Source of the DNA: Clostridia bacterium | GTDB lineage: Bacteria; Bacillota_A; Clostridia; UMGS1883; HGM11501 | Direction: 5' to 3' | Length of the DNA: 10,332 nt | Assembly (NCBI GenBank): GCA_017536285.1 | Contig: JAFXHP010000057.1 | Location: 1-10,332, forward strand | In this document: positions 1 through 5,420 of the stretch, one piece after another | Numbering within the stretch: the stretch's first letter is position 1 | How the letters are laid out: each line of letters opens with the position of its first letter | The notes under the pieces: generated by a model | Seen by the model: the letters and a program-made list of their open reading frames with translations, nothing else | What the model was told of the DNA's origin: nothing | Databases searched by the model: none | Made by a program: the position numbers and the translations under genes

Positions 1-60
1 CACTTTGATAAAAGAGAGCAAAAAATTAAAGATTTTTCGCAAAAAAAGCAAGAATTTGCA

Positions 61-94
61 TTGACTTAGGGAAAAGAAAAATATATAATATAAT
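61..94 (+). promoter_or_regulatory. Sigma-A promoter of the aldolase-kinase operon
   Basis: A TTGACT -35 box (61-66) is followed after exactly 17 bases by a perfect TATAAT -10 box (84-89). A second overlapping TATAAT lies at 89-94. Transcription should begin near 96-101, leaving a leader of about 25 bases to the ATG at 123. A 6-base inverted repeat, TTTGCA (55-60) and TGCAAA (95-100), brackets the promoter and could be a repressor operator, but it is short and unproven. Confidence 0.8.
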
Positions 95-122
95 TGCAAA
101 AATTTTTAAAAGAGGTGTTTTT

Positions 123-1079
123 ATGTTAAAGAAAATATCCGATATCGGTATCGTACCGGTTATAAAAATCAATGACGTAGAAAAGGCTGTTCCCCTTGCG
201 AAGGCTTTAATCGACGGTGGTCTTCCCATTGCCGAAATTACCTTCAGAACAGAGGCTGCCGAGGAAGCTATAAAGAGAGTATCCGAAGCTTTCCCCGAAA
301 TGTTAGTTGGTGCAGGAACAGTTCTTACAATAGAACAGGCCCAGCGTGCTAAAAACGCAGGTGCAAAATTCATCGTAAGCCCCGGCTTCAATCCCAAGGT
401 TGTTTCCTGGTGCTTAGAAAATGACATCATCCCCACACCCGGATGTACTTCTCCCACAGAAATTGAGCAGGCTTTGGAGCTTGGCTTAAAGGTTGTTAAG
501 TTCTTCCCTGCAGAGCAGAGCGGCGGTATTGATAAGATAAAGGCTTTATCTGCTCCCTACGGAAACCTTAAGTTCATTCCCACAGGCGGAATCGGACTTG
601 ATAACTTAACTACATACATCACAAACAAGAAAATCCTTGCCTGCGGCGGAAGCTTTATGGTAAAGGAAGACTATATCGAAAACGGCGAATGGGACAAGAT
701 TACCGAGCTTACAAAGAAGGCTGTTTCCATTATGCTGGGCTTTGAAATCGACCACATCGGCGTTAACACAGCTGATGCTGCAGAAGCTTCCTGCGTTGCA
801 GTTAAGTTTGCAAAGGCTTTCGGCGGTATCGAAACTTCCGAAGGAAATTCCAGCTTCTGGGCAGGAAAGATTATCGAAATCATGAAGGGCAAAGGCAAAG
901 GTGTAAACGGTCACATCGCAATCAAGACAAACTCTGTTGACAGAGCAGTTTACCACTTAAAGGCTCAGGGCATCGAATTTGACGAATCTTCCGCACTTTT
1001 CAATGCTGACGGCTCTATGAAGGTTATATTCTTTAAGGATGAAATTGCAGGCTTTGCACTTCACCTTCTTCAGAAATAA
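123..1079 (+). CDS. eda: KDPG/KHG aldolase fused to a C-terminal VOC (glyoxalase-fold) domain
   Basis: Residues 1-205 form a class I aldolase of the KDPG/KHG family, which cleaves 2-keto-3-deoxy-6-phosphogluconate to pyruvate and glyceraldehyde-3-phosphate in the cytoplasm. Visible family motifs are EITFRT (38-43, with the catalytic Glu38), GAGT (63-66), SPGF (86-89), TPG (105-107), KFFPAE (126-131, Lys126 as Schiff-base lysine) and PTGGI (153-157). A stand-alone aldolase ends near residue 205-215. Here a further ~110 residues follow (206-318) with the layout of a VOC/glyoxalase module: HIGVN (His211), IIEIM (Glu252), GHIAIKTN (His264) and a final strand with His314. His211, Glu252 and His264 fit metal-ligand positions of that fold; His314 stands where many members have Glu. 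The start is supported by AGAGGTG at 111-117, five bases before the ATG. The kinase gene follows after 18 bases. The aldolase call is firm; the role of the added domain is unknown. Confidence 0.95.
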   Translation: MLKKISDIGIVPVIKINDVEKAVPLAKALIDGGLPIAEITFRTEAAEEAIKRVSEAFPEMLVGAGTVLTIEQAQRAKNAGAKFIVSPGFNPKVVSWCLENDIIPTPGCTSPTEIEQALELGLKVVKFFPAEQSGGIDKIKALSAPYGNLKFIPTGGIGLDNLTTYITNKKILACGGSFMVKEDYIENGEWDKITELTKKAVSIMLGFEIDHIGVNTADAAEASCVAVKFAKAFGGIETSEGNSSFWAGKIIEIMKGKGKGVNGHIAIKTNSVDRAVYHLKAQGIEFDESSALFNADGSMKVIFFKDEIAGFALHLLQK

Positions 1080-1097
1080 TAGAAAGGACGTTTTATT

Positions 1098-2126
1098 ATG
1101 AAAAAAGTTGTTACACTCGGCGAAATTATGTTAAGACTTAAGTCTCCCGGTCTTGAAAGATTTATGCAGTCCCCCATGCTTGAGGCAACCTTCGGCGGCG
1201 GTGAAGCAAACGTTGCAGTTTCCCTTGCCAACTTCGGTATGGAAGCAAAGTACGTTACCGCTCTTCCCCAGCACGACATTACATATGCACTTACCTGCCA
1301 GCTTCGCGGCTTCGGCGTTGATATTTCCGATATCGTATATTCCGAAGGAAGACTCGGTACATACTATCTTGAAACAGGCTCCAACCAGAGACCTTCAAAG
1401 GTAATTTATGACAGAGCTTATTCTTCCATCGCTCTTGCAACACCCGATCTTTTCGACTTTGCAAAGATTTTCGACGGTGCAGAGTGGTTCCACATCACAG
1501 GTATCACCCCCGCTCTTTCCCAGAGCGCAGCAGATGTTTCTCTTGCAGCTTGTAAGGCAGCGAAGGAAATGGGCTTAAAGGTTTCCTGCGACTTAAACTA
1601 CAGAAAGAACCTCTGGAAGTACGGCAAGGAAGCAAAGGAAATTATGAGAGAGCTTGTTAAGTACGTTGATGTAATCATCGCAAACGAAGAAGACTGTCAG
1701 AAGTCTCTCGGCATTGAAGCAGGAAGCGACGTTACAGGCGGTCACCTTGACACAGCTAAGTACGAAGTTCTTGCAAAGGAAGTACTTAAAATGTATCCCA
1801 ACGCAGAAAAGATTGCTATCACACTTCGTGAAAGCAAGAGCGCAAACCACAATGACTGGTCTGCTTGTATCTGCGACGGCAAGGAATTCTATGTTTCCAA
1901 GAAGTATGAAATCAAGGATATCGTTGACAGAGTTGGCGGCGGCGACTCCTTCGGTGCAGGCTTGATTTACGGTCTTTTAAACTATGACGATATGAAAAAG
2001 GCTCTTGAATTTGCAGTTGCAGCAAGCTGCTTAAAGCACACCATCATCGGTGACTTTAACAGAGTAACCGTTAAGGAAGTTGAAACCTTAATGGGCGGCG
2101 ACGGATCAGGAAGAGTGCAGAGATAA
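1098..2126 (+). CDS. kdgK: 2-keto-3-deoxygluconate kinase (PfkB family)
   Basis: This is a 342-residue PfkB/ribokinase-family sugar kinase. It should phosphorylate 2-keto-3-deoxygluconate with ATP to KDPG, the substrate of the aldolase encoded just upstream. Visible motifs are the N-terminal substrate-side [15 protein letters not shown] (33-47), DLNYR (165-169), and the C-terminal PfkB signature around [12 protein letters not shown] (277-288), in which Asp283 is the expected catalytic base and the glycines form the anion hole. An AAAGGA ribosome site at 1083-1088 precedes the ATG. The pair is transcribed from the promoter at 61-89 and ends at the stem-loop at 2147-2181. Codons are strongly biased (mostly TTC for Phe and AAG for Lys), as in highly expressed genes. 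Other PfkB sugar kinases are possible in principle, but adjacency to the KDPG aldolase makes KDG kinase the best call. No uronate isomerase or dehydratase that would supply KDG lies in the window. Confidence 0.93.
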   Translation: MKKVVTLGEIMLRLKSPGLERFMQSPMLEATFGGGEANVAVSLANFGMEAKYVTALPQHDITYALTCQLRGFGVDISDIVYSEGRLGTYYLETGSNQRPSKVIYDRAYSSIALATPDLFDFAKIFDGAEWFHITGITPALSQSAADVSLAACKAAKEMGLKVSCDLNYRKNLWKYGKEAKEIMRELVKYVDVIIANEEDCQKSLGIEAGSDVTGGHLDTAKYEVLAKEVLKMYPNAEKIAITLRESKSANHNDWSACICDGKEFYVSKKYEIKDIVDRVGGGDSFGAGLIYGLLNYDDMKKALEFAVAASCLKHTIIGDFNRVTVKEVETLMGGDGSGRVQR

Positions 2127-2146
2127 AATTTTCAATAGAGAAATCC

Positions 2147-2181
2147 AAAAGGCAGAAATGATTAAATCGTTTCTGCCTTTT
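2147..2181. terminator. Bidirectional terminator between convergent kdgK and araC genes
   Basis: A 12-base-pair perfect stem, AAAAGGCAGAAA (2147-2158) with TTTCTGCCTTTT (2170-2181), encloses an 11-base loop. The T-run in the right arm serves the plus strand and the A-run in the left arm gives a T-run on the minus strand. It sits 20 bases past the kinase stop and 17 bases past the stop of the convergent regulator, so it probably ends both transcripts. Confidence 0.8.
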
Positions 2182-2198
2182 ACAATAGATTCTTATGT

Positions 2199-3005
2199 TC
2201 AAACTCCATCCTTTTTCATAAGCTGCCGGTATTTTTGCGGTGACATATTTTCCCTAGAAGAAAAACCCCTGGAAAATGCGAGAACATCACTGTAACCGAC
2301 AGAATTTGCAATTTCGGTTATCGACATACTTGTTTCAACCAGCAATTCTTTGGCTTTCTTCATTTTATACCATGTTATATACTCTTTTGTTGACATATTA
2401 AATCTTTTCCTGAAAATTTTGTGCAGATAAGGTTGGCTTATTCCTGCCAGACGCGACAGCTCCTCCACCGTAATTTTCTTATGCATATTGGTTTCAATAA
2501 AGTCTGTGCAAAAATTCAGATATATTTCACTGTCGGGCACGCGCTTAGACGAAAACCTTGTATATGTATGACTGTTTAATATATGCAAAAACATCTCCAG
2601 CATTTTAAGGGAGTCTGAAATTTTTCCGTTTTCAGACATAATCATACTTCCGATTTTTTTAGCCACAGGCACGGTATCATACTTAAAAATCAATGTATCT
2701 GAATCTGCATTATATCTTTCAAAGATTTCTTTCATGGCTTCGTCCGATGATATAATCCATAAAAACTCCCACGGATTGCTTTTTGAAGGATAGTATACCT
2801 CATCTTGACCGGGATATATAAGAAAGCCTTCTCCCTCGTTTACCTCATTCCCGTTATAGTATCCTTTTCCTTTGGTTACATAATGAATTATATATAAATC
2901 TCTTCGCGCAGGCCCGAATTTCGTAACATTCACATCTCCGCTTACTCCCATTGAATTCAGTTTAAGCAAAGATGCACTGCCGTCAGAGAAAATCTCATAT
3001 CGCAT
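2199..3005 (-). CDS. AraC-family transcriptional regulator, divergent from the glycyl radical enzyme gene
   Basis: A 268-residue one-component regulator. Residues about 1-110 look like the cupin-type AraC ligand-binding domain (HYVTKGKGYY at 41-50, GEGFLIYPG at 58-66, NPWEFLWI at 77-84), a pattern common in sugar-responsive members. Residues about 163-265 are the DNA-binding domain with two helix-turn-helix units: ITVEELSRLAGISQPYLHKIF (178-198), and SITEIANSVGYSD (228-240) leading to FSRGFSSRENMSPQKYR. The effector is unknown. AAGGAGG (3013-3019) lies seven bases before the ATG and fixes the start. The gene is divergent from the radical enzyme at 3120 with a shared 114-bp control region, the classic arrangement of a local activator and its target. 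It probably controls that enzyme and perhaps itself. Codons are AT-rich, like those of the radical enzyme gene and unlike the aldolase-kinase pair. Confidence 0.93.
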   Translation of the reverse strand: MRYEIFSDGSASLLKLNSMGVSGDVNVTKFGPARRDLYIIHYVTKGKGYYNGNEVNEGEGFLIYPGQDEVYYPSKSNPWEFLWIISSDEAMKEIFERYNADSDTLIFKYDTVPVAKKIGSMIMSENGKISDSLKMLEMFLHILNSHTYTRFSSKRVPDSEIYLNFCTDFIETNMHKKITVEELSRLAGISQPYLHKIFRKRFNMSTKEYITWYKMKKAKELLVETSMSITEIANSVGYSDVLAFSRGFSSRENMSPQKYRQLMKKDGV

Positions 3006-3035
3006 CCATCTTCCTCCTTCTTGTCATCAGTTATG

Positions 3036-3065
3036 ATTTTACCATATGATGAATAGATATGTCAA
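3036..3065 (-). promoter_or_regulatory. Promoter of the divergent araC gene
   Basis: Read on the minus strand, a perfect TTGACA -35 box (3060-3065) is followed after 18 bases by TAAAAT (3036-3041). The ATG of the regulator lies about 30 bases further on, behind a strong AAGGAGG. The -35 box directly touches the -35 box of the opposing promoter. Confidence 0.72.
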
Positions 3066-3094
3066 TGGACAAATCCGCTTGTTTAGGGTAAAAT
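3066..3094 (+). promoter_or_regulatory. Promoter of the glycyl radical enzyme gene
   Basis: TGGACA (3066-3071, five of six consensus bases) is followed after 17 bases by TAAAAT (3089-3094). The ATG is at 3120, behind AAGGAG (3108-3113), so the leader would be about 20 bases. The -35 departs from consensus at its second base, which would suit an activator-dependent promoter. Its -35 abuts that of the divergent regulator gene. Confidence 0.68.
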
Positions 3095-3119
3095 CTAATC
3101 AGGCAGAAAGGAGTTTGTT

Positions 3120-5099
3120 ATGATTTCAGAAAAATTTAAGCTTATCGGAGAATACGGTGCATCAGGAATGTACGAAGAGGAACAAAGAAGTCTTTTTTAC
3201 AGAAAAGCATTGGGCATAAGAAGATTTTACGAAAACTGCGAACTTGCTCCTTACGAAGCCAAAGCTTTGTATCCCTCGGGCATTCTTCCAAAAAAAATGA
3301 ATATATATCCATCATATATGTCAGGGATGAGTATAGACTACAATGATGTATGCAAAAAGGATGCCGATCTGGCAAATCAATTCCTGTCGGACTTTTGCAA
3401 ATATCATCCGTCCATTCCGGTTGAGCATACGGTTGCAGGCAGTATGTACACACATTCTATGCCTAACTATGAACGCATATTGAAAGAAGGATTATTGTCA
3501 TACGCAGAAAGAATTGAAAAAATTGAAGATAAAGATATGCGCGAAGGTCTTATGCACGTTATAGAAGGAATTAAATGCTACATATCAAGGTGCCTTGAAT
3601 ATCTCGGTACCGTCTGTGCAGATGAAAAGCTGATAAAGGCATTAAAGAAGGTGCCTCTTTATCCTGCAGAAAACATATACGAAGCCATTGTTTCGTGGAA
3701 TTTTATTCTTTATCTTGATAATTGCGACAATCTCGGCTGTTTAGCCTCCGGGTTATATCCTTATTACAACGGTGAATGTGTTGTTGATTTACTAAAAAAC
3801 CTGTTTGATAATTTAGATGTCAATAACGGCTATTCGATGGCTCTTGGCACAGATTACAATCCGCTTACTCTCCAGTGCCTTGAAGCCTCCAAAGGAAAAA
3901 GACGCCCTATGACAGAGCTTTTCATAAACGACAGCACCCCTGATGAAATATGGGATAAGGCTTTTGAAGTTGTAAGAACAAACAACGGACAACCTGCCTT
4001 TTACAACGAAAAAGTAATAATTGAAGGATTTAAAAATAAATTCCCGTTTATCAAGGATGAAGATTTAAAAAAATTCTGTGGTGGCGGCTGTACCGAATCA
4101 ATGCTTGCCGGACTTTCAAACGTAGGATCACTTGACGCCGGTATAAATCTGCTTTTAATACTGGAAAATGTTATATACGAAAAGCTCGCCGATTCAAAAA
4201 GCTTTGAAGAATTTTACGAATGCTACATTAAAGAAGTGGCATCCGTTGTCGAAACCGTAACCGCAGAAATTAACAGTTCACAAAGAGAACGCGCTAAATA
4301 TAACCCCCTGCCGATGCGGACACTGCTTATTGATGACTGCATTGACTTAGGATTGGAATATAACAATGGCGGAGCAAGGTACAAATGGAGTATCATAAAC
4401 TTTGCCGGCATGATAAACGTAATAGATTCAATGCTTGTAATCCGCGATTTCATATTTGAGGAAAAGCTTTATGACGTGCCTTCATTTATTGAATTACTCA
4501 GGACAAATAATAAGGAATTTTTAAGAAATGCCCGAAATCACGAAGTAAGCTTTGGCAACGATAATACCGATGCCAACAATTTTACAGGCAGGCTTTCTTC
4601 TGATGTATTTTCTATGCTTGATGATAAAAAGCCATATATGGGCGAAGGATTTTTGCCTGCATCCATTCAGTTTATGTCACAGGTAGGGGCAGGAAAGAAT
4701 ATAGGTGCAACCCCTGACGGCAGAGAAAAAGGTGCTCCGCTTTGCGATTCTTTAGGTGCCATTTTCGGAAAAGATACAGAAGGGCCTACCGCTTTACTGA
4801 ACAGCGTAACGTCTGTCGATCTTAAATCCGCATTAGGCATCCCCGTGCTTAACTTTAATATAAATCCCGATTTTAAAAACGCCACATTAAAAGCCCTTAT
4901 CTTAGGATATATGGATGGCGGAGGCATACATATACAGATTACATGTACTTCTTTGGAAACCTTGATGGAAGCATACAAAAATCCCGAAATGCATAAAAAT
5001 CTTATTGTGCGCGTCGGAGGCTATTCAGAATACTTCCAGAATCTGTCTGACGAACTGAAAAGAATGGTAATACAACGTACCATACAGAAATTGAGCTGA
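3120..5099 (+). CDS. Short glycyl radical enzyme (pyruvate formate-lyase superfamily), substrate unknown
   Basis: A 659-residue member of the glycyl radical enzyme superfamily, whose members cleave unactivated C-H bonds under anaerobic conditions. Diagnostic elements are SMPNYERILKEGL (113-125), the barrel segment near YPYYNGE (213-219), the thiyl-radical loop CGGGCTESM (320-328, catalytic Cys324), GATPDGR (529-535) and the C-terminal radical loop RVGGYSEYF (631-639, Gly634 as radical site). Cys324 is followed by Glu326: this CxE pattern is typical of dehydratases and lyases of the superfamily, whereas true pyruvate formate-lyases carry adjacent cysteines. So a dehydration, elimination or decarboxylation is more likely than formate production. 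It is shorter than well-known members (about 760-850 residues or more), mainly at the N-terminus. The family needs a radical-SAM activating enzyme to install the radical; none is visible in the window, and a strong terminator follows. The start is set by AAGGAG six bases before the ATG. Codons are AT-rich. Membership is near certain; substrate and product are not deducible. Confidence 0.93.
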   Translation: MISEKFKLIGEYGASGMYEEEQRSLFYRKALGIRRFYENCELAPYEAKALYPSGILPKKMNIYPSYMSGMSIDYNDVCKKDADLANQFLSDFCKYHPSIPVEHTVAGSMYTHSMPNYERILKEGLLSYAERIEKIEDKDMREGLMHVIEGIKCYISRCLEYLGTVCADEKLIKALKKVPLYPAENIYEAIVSWNFILYLDNCDNLGCLASGLYPYYNGECVVDLLKNLFDNLDVNNGYSMALGTDYNPLTLQCLEASKGKRRPMTELFINDSTPDEIWDKAFEVVRTNNGQPAFYNEKVIIEGFKNKFPFIKDEDLKKFCGGGCTESMLAGLSNVGSLDAGINLLLILENVIYEKLADSKSFEEFYECYIKEVASVVETVTAEINSSQRERAKYNPLPMRTLLIDDCIDLGLEYNNGGARYKWSIINFAGMINVIDSMLVIRDFIFEEKLYDVPSFIELLRTNNKEFLRNARNHEVSFGNDNTDANNFTGRLSSDVFSMLDDKKPYMGEGFLPASIQFMSQVGAGKNIGATPDGREKGAPLCDSLGAIFGKDTEGPTALLNSVTSVDLKSALGIPVLNFNINPDFKNATLKALILGYMDGGGIHIQITCTSLETLMEAYKNPEMHKNLIVRVGGYSEYFQNLSDELKRMVIQRTIQKLS

Positions 5100-5135
5100 G
5101 CATACATCCGGGCCGTAAGCGCTAAATTAACAATA

Positions 5136-5170
5136 AAAAAGGGGCTGTGAAATAATTACAGCCCCTTTTT
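5136..5170 (+). terminator. Intrinsic terminator of the glycyl radical enzyme gene
   Basis: A perfect 13-base-pair stem, AAAAAGGGGCTGT (5136-5148) with ACAGCCCCTTTTT (5158-5170), has a 9-base loop and a T-run, and begins 37 bases after the stop codon. It makes the radical enzyme gene monocistronic, which matters because no activase is co-transcribed. Confidence 0.93.
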
Positions 5171-5302
5171 CATGAGATAGGAAAAATGCTTTGGAACGGA
5201 CAAACTGAACGTAAAAAACTGCTTACAGTTTTTTACGCCTGCCCGAAGGCGTATGTGATACGCCGAGTGGTGAAGTTTGTTCGCAGCAAAAAGACTCATA
5301 AT
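5171..5302. repeat. Palindrome-rich intergenic element, possible dispersed repeat or structured RNA
   Basis: No gene is supported here; the only open frame (62 codons from 5186, plus strand) runs through hairpins and has no ribosome site. The stretch holds a perfect 12-bp hairpin with a 4-base loop (CGTAAAAAACTG 5210-5221 with CAGTTTTTTACG 5226-5237) and a perfect 7-bp hairpin (GGCGTAT 5248-5254 with ATACGCC 5258-5264). An outer pair, ACAAACT (5200-5206) and AGTTTGT (5274-5280), encloses both. TTTTTTACGC occurs twice, at 5229-5238 and at 5333-5342, so a related element could extend to about 5342. The density of structure between two terminators suggests a small palindromic mobile or REP-like unit, or a structured transcript. 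One copy in one window cannot decide this. Confidence 0.5.
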
Positions 5303-5328
5303 AAAAAAATCGCCGTACGGCGATTTTT
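5303..5328 (-). terminator. Intrinsic terminator of the ADP-ribosylglycohydrolase-like gene
   Basis: The palindrome AATCGCC-GTAC-GGCGATT is flanked by A-runs on the left and T-runs on the right, so the minus-strand transcript ends in a GC stem followed by at least seven T. It lies about 95 bases beyond the stop of the minus-strand gene ending at 5421. It could also act on the plus strand as a backup to the terminator at 5136-5170. Confidence 0.75.
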
Positions 5329-5420
5329 CTGCTTTTTTACGCTTTTAATACTTAAGCTTTGTAAGAATATATAAAATAAACTGTCTTTTTGCGGTCCGGA
5401 GTATTTCAACATCTCATATC

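Noticed and set aside
1..69. Open frame from the window edge to a TAG at 67-69 (about 22 codons, hydrophilic) as the tail of an upstream plus-strand gene
   Set aside because: A second frame is also open to about position 61 and there is nothing family-specific in either; the stop would overlap the -35 box of the eda promoter. Too short to support a call.
3120..5099. Pyruvate formate-lyase (pflB) as the identity of the glycyl radical enzyme
   Set aside because: The adjacent Cys-Cys active site of true pyruvate formate-lyase is absent; there is a single Cys with CxE, and the protein is about 100 residues shorter.
5186..5374. 62-codon plus-strand open frame as a small protein gene
   Set aside because: It has no ribosome binding site, lies between two terminators, and runs through several perfect hairpins including the terminator at 5303-5328. 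It reads as a translated palindromic repeat rather than a gene.
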